Positions 9,777-16,696 of a stretch of 64,000 nt of DNA are shown one piece after another. The notes below the pieces were generated by a model. It did no database searches. It was not told the DNA's origin and saw nothing but the letters and a program-made list of their open reading frames with translations. Each line of letters begins with the position of its first letter. The first letter of the stretch is position 1. The position numbers were made by a program, and so were the translations under genes. The DNA is from Candidatus Aminicenantota bacterium. Its GTDB lineage: Bacteria; Acidobacteriota; Aminicenantia; Aminicenantales; Aminicenantaceae. The stretch covers positions 1 through 64,000 of the forward strand of contig JAFGMO010000054.1 in assembly GCA_016927475.1 (NCBI GenBank), in the 5' to 3' direction.

Positions 9777-10046
9777 TCAGACAGTGTCTTTAAACTGTTT
9801 GCTGGGATTAAATTTGATCCTTTTTTTTGCCGGGATCTTGATGTCAGCCCCCGTTTTTGGATTTTTGCCGGTCCGGGCTTTTGCTTTTTTGACCTCAAAG
9901 CTTCCGAACCCGGAAAAAGTGACCCTTTCTTCCCTTTTCAAGGACATTTTTATTCCTTCGAGAAATGAATTCATGGCCTTTTCAGCTTGACGAGTTGTGA
10001 TTCCCACGTCTTTTGAGAGCCTGAGGGCCATCTCTTTTTTGGTCAC
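9777..10046 (-). CDS. HU-family DNA-binding protein
   Basis: This 89-residue histone-like protein bends and wraps DNA as a dimer. It shows the HU/IHF core FSGFGSFEVKKAKARTGKNP and the conserved Pro in the beta-arm region (KIPAKKRIKFNP). The start is the GTG at 10046-10044, because AGGAGG (10052-10057, minus strand) stands 5 bases before it and this gives the normal HU length; an earlier in-frame start would add 23 unrelated residues and lie at the promoter. It is monocistronic with its own sigma-70 promoter. A second HU/IHF protein is encoded in the rpsA operon. Confidence 0.93.
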   Translation of the reverse strand: MTKKEMALRLSKDVGITTRQAEKAMNSFLEGIKMSLKREERVTFSGFGSFEVKKAKARTGKNPKTGADIKIPAKKRIKFNPSKQFKDTV

Positions 10047-10086
10047 AATGACCTCCTTTGCTTGAAAAGAACCTTTATTTAACTTT

Positions 10087-10115
10087 ATGTTATTTACCAC
10101 GCTGATGGAAGTCAA
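10087..10115 (-). promoter_or_regulatory. Sigma-70 type promoter of the HU gene
   Basis: On the minus strand TTGACT (10110-10115) and TAACAT (10087-10092) are separated by 17 bases. They lie 40 bases before the GTG start. Confidence 0.65.
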
Positions 10116-10197
10116 GGATTCAATCTTTTCTTTTTATTATCCTGTTCACGAGATTAAGCGTCTGGAAAATTAAGCAAAAGTTTAGGCGGTATATGTG

Positions 10198-10226
10198 TTG
10201 ACTCTAAAAATTTTGCGTTTTATAAT
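10198..10226 (+). promoter_or_regulatory. Sigma-70 type promoter
   Basis: TTGACT (10198-10203) and a consensus TATAAT (10221-10226) are separated by exactly 17 bases, 40 bases before the ATG at 10267. This also excludes the in-frame ATG/GTG-type start at 10195 as the real one. Confidence 0.85.
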
Positions 10227-10266
10227 TTTACGGCAGGTGAACCATTCCGTCCTGAGGAGGGAGAAA

Positions 10267-11100
10267 ATGAAACATAACATCTGTTCAGACTCTAATTCTT
10301 TTTTGGTGGTTCTTAGTGTCGTATGTTTTTTTTATTTTGCGGTTCTGCCGGGTTTTTTATCCGCCCAGGAAACAGATCCCCAGCAGGAACGATTTGAATG
10401 GATGCCTAAAAAAAACGTTTTAGTATCTTTTACAGATTTTTACTGTTCCTTTTTTATATCGGAAACAAACAAATTTCCCGTTCGTGTTGAGGGAGCTTAC
10501 AATGAGGAAGAACAGATGCTTCTCAGAGATGGTGATGTTCTCTATGTGAACCGGGGTAAGGATTATGGATTTGTGGAAGGCCAGATATTGGTGGCCGTTG
10601 AAATAAAAGAACGAATAGGAAGTCCGGGCAAAAGGGGAAGATCGGGATTTTTGGCCGTAAAAAATGGTTTGGTCCGCATCTTCGATATCGGGGAAAAAAT
10701 CTCCAAGGCAAAAGTAGAACGAGCTTGCTCACCGGTGCATGTCGGTGATTTTTTGCTATCCTATCAAGAATTCGATGAGATCCGGGGAGATGACCTGGGA
10801 TACAATATCAGTGAGGATAAAATAGGGGATGTCAGGGGGCAGGTTTTTTACCTTCAAAATGACATGGTACAACTCGGACCCGGAAACCGGGGCATCATCG
10901 ACTTGGGGCGTGAAGACGGGCTTTCTATTGGCGACCAGATCATTGCTTTTCATGAGAAAAAAAGATTGGAACCTTTTGCCAACTTGGTTGTCATTGATGT
11001 GCAGCCGAAAACCGCCACCATAAAGGTACTCTCCGAAAAAGATGCCGTTAGAAAAGGCGATTTGGTCGCCGTCCGTAAATCTGAAACGCAGAGCCGCTGA
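10267..11100 (+). CDS. Exported hypothetical protein with repeated FlgT-C-like modules
   Basis: The 277-residue protein has a long signal peptide (hydrophobic residues about 14-36, ending near LSA-QET) and a good ribosome binding site (GAGGAGGG, 10254-10261). Two modules of the form D-G-x-x-x-x-x-x-G-x-x-x-G-x-x-x-G-Q (around residues 75-150 and 195-270) end in GDLVAVRK-like strands. This pattern resembles the C-terminal domain of FlgT and of LysM-associated proteins in other bacteria, which is only a fold-level hint. No flagellar gene is in the window. It stands alone with its own promoter before two tRNA genes. Confidence 0.6.
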   Translation: MKHNICSDSNSFLVVLSVVCFFYFAVLPGFLSAQETDPQQERFEWMPKKNVLVSFTDFYCSFFISETNKFPVRVEGAYNEEEQMLLRDGDVLYVNRGKDYGFVEGQILVAVEIKERIGSPGKRGRSGFLAVKNGLVRIFDIGEKISKAKVERACSPVHVGDFLLSYQEFDEIRGDDLGYNISEDKIGDVRGQVFYLQNDMVQLGPGNRGIIDLGREDGLSIGDQIIAFHEKKRLEPFANLVVIDVQPKTATIKVLSEKDAVRKGDLVAVRKSETQSR

Positions 11101-11210
11101 TTAAGACTTGTTTTTTTCTAAACTTGTTGTCTTGTACCGGTCCGGACGAATCCTTAAGGACACGGCCCTAAACCCGCTTTTCATAACGTTCATAGGATAG
11201 ACTTTGGACA

Positions 11211-11239
11211 TTGACAGGAATAGGTGTTTTTGGTAGTTT
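11211..11239 (+). promoter_or_regulatory. Promoter of the tRNA-Gly/tRNA-Cys unit
   Basis: Consensus TTGACA (11211-11216), a 17-base spacer, and TAGTTT (11234-11239). The tRNA-Gly gene begins 26 bases after the -10 box. Confidence 0.75.
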
Positions 11240-11262
11240 ATTGAGAGATTTTTTGCGTTCTG

Positions 11263-11340
<78 letters not shown>

Positions 11341-11377
11341 ATTTTTTCTTCACGAAGGGTTATTGCCATCACATTCT

Positions 11378-11453
11378 GGCGCGGTACCCAAGTGGCTAAG
11401 GGAGAGGTCTGCAAAACCTCGATTCGTCGGTTCGAATCCGACCCGCGCCTCCA
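11378..11453 (+). tRNA. tRNA-Cys (anticodon GCA)
   Basis: A 76-base cloverleaf with acceptor stem ggcgcgg/ccgcgcc, anticodon GCA at 11411-11413, T-loop TTCGAAT and encoded CCA. The discriminator base is T (U73), the known identity element for cysteinyl-tRNA. Probably co-transcribed with tRNA-Gly. Confidence 0.97.
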
Positions 11454-11565
11454 CGCTGCTTTTTTTTAAACAGAAGAGGTGCACCCCTGTTGTTTTCAAG
11501 TCGACAGCTGCAGTGGAAGGTCAATTCGGGGGAAAGTATTGTTGGAAGAAGCTGTATTCCATTTG

Positions 11566-11594
11566 TTGACTTTTCATAATTAAAGGTATATATT
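11566..11594 (+). promoter_or_regulatory. Sigma-70 type promoter of the YIP1 gene
   Basis: TTGACT (11566-11571), 17-base spacer, TATATT (11589-11594), 27 bases before the ATG at 11622, which has its own AAGGAGG site. Confidence 0.75.
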
Positions 11595-11621
11595 TTCCAC
11601 AATAATGAAAAGGAGGAACTA

Positions 11622-12218
11622 ATGGATATCGTTAACAGGGTGCAAAATATCCTTTTGAAACCGAAAGAAGAATGGGTTAAGATCAAAAGCGAAAGCATCT
11701 CGGTCAACCAGCTTTTCACATCTTATGCGATTTTTCTGGCTGCCATTCCTGCCATAGCCCAGTTTATAGGATTGGGCCTTGTCGGGAGGAGAATTCCATT
11801 TTTCGGGTGGTATCGCTATCCCCTGGGAAGGGCATTGCTGTACGCCATTCTCATGTATGTGTTTTCGCTGGTTTCCGTTTATATTTTTGGAATTGTCATC
11901 AACGCGTTGGCTCCCAGTTTTGGTTCCAAGCAGAACATGGAGAATGCCATGAAGCTGGCCGTCTTTAGTATGACGGCAAGCTGGGTGGTTGGTATTTTGT
12001 ATATCATTCCTTTTCTGGGATTTCTGGCCTTAATAGCCAGTTTATATGGTCTTTACATCCTTTATCTCGGTTTCAACACGCCGATGATGGATACGCCAAA
12101 AGAAAAAGTGGCCGGCTATTTCGTCGTAAGCCTTATTGTTGTCATTGTATTAACATCGGTAATTTTCTTTGTTTTGGGAGCGATTTTCGCCGTCGGTGGT
12201 GTCGGCACAGCCCTTTGA
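11622..12218 (+). CDS. YIP1-family integral membrane protein
   Basis: The 198-residue protein has a short cytoplasmic start (VQNILLKPKEEWVKIKSES, typical of bacterial YIP1 domains: a W-x-x-I-K/x-E element) followed by about five membrane segments. The family is widespread but its role in bacteria is unknown. It has its own promoter and ribosome binding site. A second YIP1 protein is encoded at 34577-35284, attached to an ABC/adaptor operon. Confidence 0.8.
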   Translation: MDIVNRVQNILLKPKEEWVKIKSESISVNQLFTSYAIFLAAIPAIAQFIGLGLVGRRIPFFGWYRYPLGRALLYAILMYVFSLVSVYIFGIVINALAPSFGSKQNMENAMKLAVFSMTASWVVGILYIIPFLGFLALIASLYGLYILYLGFNTPMMDTPKEKVAGYFVVSLIVVIVLTSVIFFVLGAIFAVGGVGTAL

Positions 12219-12240
12219 TTTTAATATAATATAAAATAAA

Positions 12241-12291
12241 GAGGTCTTCTTTTTTAAGAAGACGGCCTCATATCACGCTGCATAATGCAGG
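12241..12291. other. Hairpins between convergent YIP1 and pyrD genes
   Basis: GAGG-TCTTCTT (from 12241) can pair with AAGAAGACGGCCTC (to 12269) with a small bulge, and CTGCATAATGCAG (12279-12291) is a near-perfect palindrome. Neither has a long T run, so a terminator role is only possible. Confidence 0.35.
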
Positions 12292-12310
12292 ATAAATGAT
12301 TGTTCTTGCA

Positions 12311-13243
12311 TTAAAGGCGACTCTTTTTCACCGTTTCTTTTAGAGTACCTACGATATCCTCTACCCGGGAGATGCCCTCCTGCCTGCAGAATTCTTCTAT
12401 CTCGGCAATGATGGCAACCGTTGCGTCGGGATTGATGAAATTGGCCGTTCCCACCTGCACGGCTTTCGCGCCGCATACCATAAATTCCAGAGCATCACGG
12501 CCGGAGCTTATTCCTCCGATGCCGATAAGGGGGATGTCCAGCCGGCTTGAGGTTTGGTAAACCATCCGTAGGGCGAGAGGTTTGATGCATGGTCCGCTGA
12601 GGCCGCCGAAAACGTTGCCCAGCTTGGGTTTTCGATCTTCAAGGGATATGGCTAGGGCCAGGAAGGTGTTCACCAAGGAGAGGGCATGAGATCCGGCTTC
12701 ATGGGCGCTGATGGCGATGGCGGTGATATCCGTCACGTTGGGGGAGAGCTTTGTGATGAGCGGAGTGGAAGTGGCGTTTTTGACGCGTTTGACGACTCTG
12801 TAGGTGGAATCGGGATCCATAGCCGGGCAACGCCCGTCTTGTTTGAGATTGGGACAGGAAATATTCAGTTCAAGAGCTGAAATACCTTTCCTGCCGTCCA
12901 GGTGTTCGGCGACCCGGGCGTATTCCTCTTCATCGTCGCCGCAGACATTGATGATAAGCGCTGTCCGGAATTCCAATAACCTGGGAAGAATTTCATTGGT
13001 GAATTTTTTTACGCCGATTCCTTGAAGACCGATAGCGTTAATCAGTCCAGCCGGTGTTTCCACAAGGCGGGGAGGAGGATTGCCTTCACGGGCGTTAAAG
13101 TAAAGTCCCTTAACCACGAATCCCCCCAGTTTGTTGAGGTCGATATAGGGAGCAAATTCAAGACCGTACCCAAATGTCCCGCTGGCGGCAAGGACGGGAT
13201 TTTTCAGCTTGAGGAATCCCAAATCTATAGAAAGGTCAATCAT
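12311..13243 (-). CDS. pyrD: Dihydroorotate dehydrogenase B, catalytic subunit
   Basis: PyrD oxidises dihydroorotate to orotate in pyrimidine synthesis. The 310-residue protein shows class 1 features: the FMN-binding N-terminal SIDLGFLKLKNPVLAASGTFGYG region (split here by its family pattern), the NISCPN motif with the class 1 catalytic cysteine region, KLSPN, and IGIGGISSGRDALEFM for the FMN phosphate. The start is the ATG at 13243, which overlaps the upstream pyrK by 8 bases; a longer frame would run far into pyrK. Pairing with pyrK defines the NAD-dependent type 1B enzyme. Confidence 0.94.
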   Translation of the reverse strand: MIDLSIDLGFLKLKNPVLAASGTFGYGLEFAPYIDLNKLGGFVVKGLYFNAREGNPPPRLVETPAGLINAIGLQGIGVKKFTNEILPRLLEFRTALIINVCGDDEEEYARVAEHLDGRKGISALELNISCPNLKQDGRCPAMDPDSTYRVVKRVKNATSTPLITKLSPNVTDITAIAISAHEAGSHALSLVNTFLALAISLEDRKPKLGNVFGGLSGPCIKPLALRMVYQTSSRLDIPLIGIGGISSGRDALEFMVCGAKAVQVGTANFINPDATVAIIAEIEEFCRQEGISRVEDIVGTLKETVKKSRL

Positions 13244-14030
13244 TTTTTTCCCAGATGATGTCCTGGCCGGGGAAAACGGGGCCGTCTTCGCAAATTTTAA
13301 CCCAAGTGCCGATTCCGTCTTTACGAATGCGCTTGACACATCCCCAACAAGCACCGATTCCGCAGCCCATTATAGACTCAAGAGAAAATTCCGAAGAAAC
13401 ACCGTGTTCCGAGGCTAAGATATAAACATTTTTCATCATGGCCTCGGGACCGCATGCGTAGAGAAAAGCGGGCAACTCGCTTTTAAAAGATTTTTTCAGA
13501 AGATCTGTAACCATCCCCTGAATACCGTAAGAGCCGTCTTCCGTGGAGCAATCCAGGTTGAATCCTTCGCTTCTCATCTTCGCTAAAAGCGGAAGCTCCT
13601 TGCTGTTTTTTCCTCCATAAAAAATACGGACATGAACGCGCCTCTTTTTCAGTTCACCGGCCAGAAAATAGAGAGGGGCGATTCCGCGTCCTCCACCAAC
13701 CACATAAACGGGTTTGGCCTTGAAGTTCCTGTCGAATGTAAATCCTCTGCCGAGAGGTCCCAGGATATCAACGGTATCTCCCTCATTTTTTCGCGCAAGC
13801 AGCGCCGTTCCCTCACCGGTGATTTTAAAGAAAAGGGAAAGCCTGGATTGAATTCGGTCGTGGATGCTTAAGGGCCGGCGCAGAAGGGGGTATTGTTGGG
13901 GAAGAACCCGCACCATGAGAAATTGGCCGGGGAAACAGTGCGGAGCGATAGCCGGAGATTCCATGGTGAGAGCGGCGAAGTCGTTTTGCAGTGTTTTTTT
14001 GACAATCCTGGCTTCTTTGTCCGTGAACAT
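13236..14030 (-). CDS. pyrK: Dihydroorotate dehydrogenase B, electron transfer subunit
   Basis: PyrK passes electrons from PyrD to NAD through FAD and a [2Fe-2S] cluster. The 264-residue protein has the FAD-binding RRPLSIHD motif, the NAD-binding GGGRGIAPLYFLAGEL loop, ACGPEAMM, and the C-terminal cluster motif with Cys-x4-Cys-x2-Cys (GCGIGACWGC) plus a fourth Cys in VKICEDGP. GAGGAA lies about 12 bases before the ATG. It overlaps pyrD by 8 bases, indicating coupled translation. Confidence 0.94.
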   Translation of the reverse strand: MFTDKEARIVKKTLQNDFAALTMESPAIAPHCFPGQFLMVRVLPQQYPLLRRPLSIHDRIQSRLSLFFKITGEGTALLARKNEGDTVDILGPLGRGFTFDRNFKAKPVYVVGGGRGIAPLYFLAGELKKRRVHVRIFYGGKNSKELPLLAKMRSEGFNLDCSTEDGSYGIQGMVTDLLKKSFKSELPAFLYACGPEAMMKNVYILASEHGVSSEFSLESIMGCGIGACWGCVKRIRKDGIGTWVKICEDGPVFPGQDIIWEKND

Positions 14031-14229
14031 TGCGTAAAAAATTCCTCACTCAAAATATCAGATTCACCTGATGGTGGCAATAAAAACTTTGACATGGTTT
14101 TTTCTTTCTGCAATAATCAAATTTGAACTATTCCCGGAAAATGCGGAAACCAAGCTATCATCAATAACCTTTATTTTTATGAAACCGCCCGGCGAATAGT
14201 TCCACCCTTATAACCTGGAGGCTTGATCT

Positions 14230-15426
14230 ATGAATGTATCCAAGAGAGGTCTCGATATCCAGCCTTCTCCGATCAGGAAATTAAAACCTTTCGCTGATCG
14301 GGCCAAAGAAAAAGGTATTCATATCTATCATCTCAACATCGGACAGCCCGATATTCCTTCACCAGAGGCGGTTTTGGATGCCATCCACCATTACGACGAG
14401 CAAATTATAAGCTATGGCCCGGCCCAGGGTTATCTTGAACTGAGGGAGGCTATAGCCAAGTATTATCGTTCTTATGACATTCCGCTTAATGCGGATGACG
14501 TCATCATCACCATCGGAGGTTCGGAAGCCATTCACTTTGGTTTTTCCGTGATCGCCGATCCCAAAGAAGAGGTTATCATTCCGGAGCCTTTTTACACCAA
14601 TTATAATGGATTTGCCTCTTTTGCCGATGTTCGCATTGTCCCTCTTACCCTCAGTGTAGAGAACGGTTTCCGTCTTCCCGCGCTTGAAGAAATTGAGGCG
14701 AAAATCACCGGCAAGACCCGGGCCATCCTTCTTTGTTCACCGAATAATCCGACCGGTACTGTTTATACGCGTCAGGAACTGGACGGGATTGTTTCCCTCG
14801 TCGAAAAATACGATTTGTTTCTTATCGGGGACGAAGTCTATAAGGAATTCATCTATGACGGAGCCGTTCACACCAGTGTTCTGGAATACGAGCGCATCAA
14901 AGACAGGGTTTTAGTTGTTGACAGCATCTCCAAAAGATTCAGCTGCTGCGGGGCCCGTGTTGGTGCCGTAATAACCAGGAATTCCGATGTCTACAAAGCC
15001 CTTTTGAAGTACGCCCAGGCCCGGTTATGTCCTCCCTCGGTTGAACAAACTGCCGCCATAGCCGCTTATCGGATGGGGCCGGAATATTTCCAGGAGGTCA
15101 GGGAGGAATACCAGAAGCGGAGGGATGTGCTTTATGGCGGCCTGAAGGATATTCCCGGCATTGTCATTGACAAACCTCAGGGGGCGTTCTACATTATTGT
15201 CCGCCTGCCTATTAAGGATTCGGAACATTTTGTCCAATGGATGCTGACCGATTTTCAGATGGATAACGAGACGGTCATGGTGGCTCCCGCCCAGGGCTTT
15301 TATTCCTCACCCGGCAAAGGACTGGATGAGATTCGGCTGGCTTATGTTTTAAAAGAAAAGGACCTTCTCAGGGCCATCGAGGTTTTTAAGGCGGGACTGA
15401 GCGAATATAAAACCCACTTTGACTAA
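14230..15426 (+). CDS. Class I pyridoxal-phosphate aminotransferase (aspartate aminotransferase-like)
   Basis: The 398-residue enzyme has the fold-type I motifs: SPNNPTGTVY, the Asp-containing IGDEVYKEF strand, and SISKRFSCCGARVG with the Schiff-base Lys. It would exchange amino groups between an amino acid (aspartate is most likely for this subgroup) and 2-oxoglutarate. The start has a GGAGG site 9 bases upstream and a leader of normal length. No neighbour fixes the substrate, so tyrosine, alanine or other amino acids remain possible. Confidence 0.88.
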   Translation: MNVSKRGLDIQPSPIRKLKPFADRAKEKGIHIYHLNIGQPDIPSPEAVLDAIHHYDEQIISYGPAQGYLELREAIAKYYRSYDIPLNADDVIITIGGSEAIHFGFSVIADPKEEVIIPEPFYTNYNGFASFADVRIVPLTLSVENGFRLPALEEIEAKITGKTRAILLCSPNNPTGTVYTRQELDGIVSLVEKYDLFLIGDEVYKEFIYDGAVHTSVLEYERIKDRVLVVDSISKRFSCCGARVGAVITRNSDVYKALLKYAQARLCPPSVEQTAAIAAYRMGPEYFQEVREEYQKRRDVLYGGLKDIPGIVIDKPQGAFYIIVRLPIKDSEHFVQWMLTDFQMDNETVMVAPAQGFYSSPGKGLDEIRLAYVLKEKDLLRAIEVFKAGLSEYKTHFD

Positions 15427-15511
15427 GGTCAACCATCTATAATATTTCGCCCGGAAAGTTTTTTCATGGTTAAAAAGGCTGAGTTAGAAAGATGGTTTGA
15501 TTCTGAAAGAA

Positions 15512-16000
15512 ATGCTGACGAAAAAACTTTTTAGCCAGGCGTTTTTGCTTGTTTCCTTAAGCTTTCTGTTGGGATTCCTTTTCAATATTCAAAACATCAA
15601 AGCTTATTTCAGAGGGGAAATCGATCCCCGTTTTACCGACTATAATGAAGCTTCCTCTATAGTTATCATCAGCCTTTTTGAGGCACAGGAACTGTTCGCT
15701 TCCGGGGAGGCGCTGTTCATCGACAGCCGGCCTCAAAACGCTTATAAAGAGGGGCATATCATGGGTGCGGTCAGCCTTCCTTATGAAGAAGCCGCGGGGA
15801 ACCTCCCTCTAAATCCCGATAGTTTTCCTGCGGATAAAACGCTTGTTGTCTATTGCGACGGCAATGAATGCCGGTCAAGTGAAAATTTAGCTCTGCTCTT
15901 TCATGATGCCGGTTTTCCCAAGATCAAGGTTTTTTTCGGAGGATGGGAGGAATGGGCTGGGGCGGACCTGCCCATCGAGTGGGAAGATGATACGGAATAA
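15512..16000 (+). CDS. Membrane-anchored rhodanese-domain protein
   Basis: About 162 residues: one N-terminal membrane anchor (about 8-27), then a single rhodanese domain with the strand FIDSRP and the active-site loop VVYCDGNECRSSENLA, whose first Cys is the expected sulfur-carrying residue. The ATG at 15512 is preferred; a TTG at 15497 in the same frame is possible. It overlaps the following MauE-like gene by 14 bases. The likely location is the periplasmic face of the inner membrane, with a role in sulfur or disulfide chemistry. Confidence 0.8.
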   Translation: MLTKKLFSQAFLLVSLSFLLGFLFNIQNIKAYFRGEIDPRFTDYNEASSIVIISLFEAQELFASGEALFIDSRPQNAYKEGHIMGAVSLPYEEAAGNLPLNPDSFPADKTLVVYCDGNECRSSENLALLFHDAGFPKIKVFFGGWEEWAGADLPIEWEDDTE

Positions 16001-16409
16001 AGTTGTCATTCTGGGCTTTCGATTTATTTTAGGAGGCGTTTTTATCTGGGCTGGAATTCTTAAAATTATCGACCCCCTCGGGTTCGCAAGAGATATCGAT
16101 AATTACCGGTTTTTTCCTCATGCTCTTTCTTTCTTTTTAGCCCTGCTCCTTCCCTGGCTTGAGGTTATCTGCGGAGCTTGCGTCGTGATCGGTATTTACC
16201 GCAGGGCGGGGGCATTTCTTTTATCCTTCTTGATTCTAGGGTTTTTGGGATTGATTTTCTTGACCATGATTCGAGGGATAAACGTCGACTGCGGCTGTTT
16301 TGGAAGCTTGAGCCGAAAAGCGGATATAACGCTTTTTCTGACAGATACGGCCCTTTGTTTTTTTGCCATCAATATCTGGGCATACCCCCCAAAGCAACAG
16401 GCTTTGTAA
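15987..16409 (+). CDS. MauE/DoxX-like redox-associated membrane protein
   Basis: The 140-residue protein has four predicted membrane helices and the motif NVDCGCFG near residue 100, typical of the MauE/DoxX group (two closely spaced cysteines in the membrane). The ATG at 15987 is chosen because it overlaps the end of the rhodanese gene; a longer upstream frame has no family resemblance. In other bacteria MauE-like proteins work with periplasmic thiol proteins. Together with the rhodanese protein it suggests a small redox pair. Confidence 0.8.
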   Translation: MIRNKVVILGFRFILGGVFIWAGILKIIDPLGFARDIDNYRFFPHALSFFLALLLPWLEVICGACVVIGIYRRAGAFLLSFLILGFLGLIFLTMIRGINVDCGCFGSLSRKADITLFLTDTALCFFAINIWAYPPKQQAL

Positions 16410-16465
16410 ACAGGACAGACAGGTCCATCCTGTTTACTTGTGTGGACAGCTCAGATTCCTGAGCT
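16407..16465 (+). terminator. Two hairpins after the MauE-like gene
   Basis: TAAACAGGA (16407-16415) pairs with TCCTGTTTA (16428-16436), and AGCTCAG (16448-16454) pairs with CTGAGCT (16459-16465). No T run follows, so termination is uncertain. AGCTCAG recurs once more just downstream. The rest of the gap to ppdK (to 16696) shows no clear promoter. Confidence 0.4.
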
Positions 16466-16696
16466 ATTCACGATAGAAAAGCTCAGGGGTTGTATTTATT
16501 TTCCAATATGTGTATATTTTGAAGTTAATTATTAAACTCGTTTGTTGGATTGCCCCGCTTGTGCAGCGGATGCATTCCGGTGCAGCCGGAAGTCGGCCAA
16601 CCTGATTTATTGTTTGTCCCTCTTACCATCAGAGCGACTTATCACGATACCGCATTTCCGGAAAAAAGAATCATTGCGCCAAGAAGGAGAATGGAG

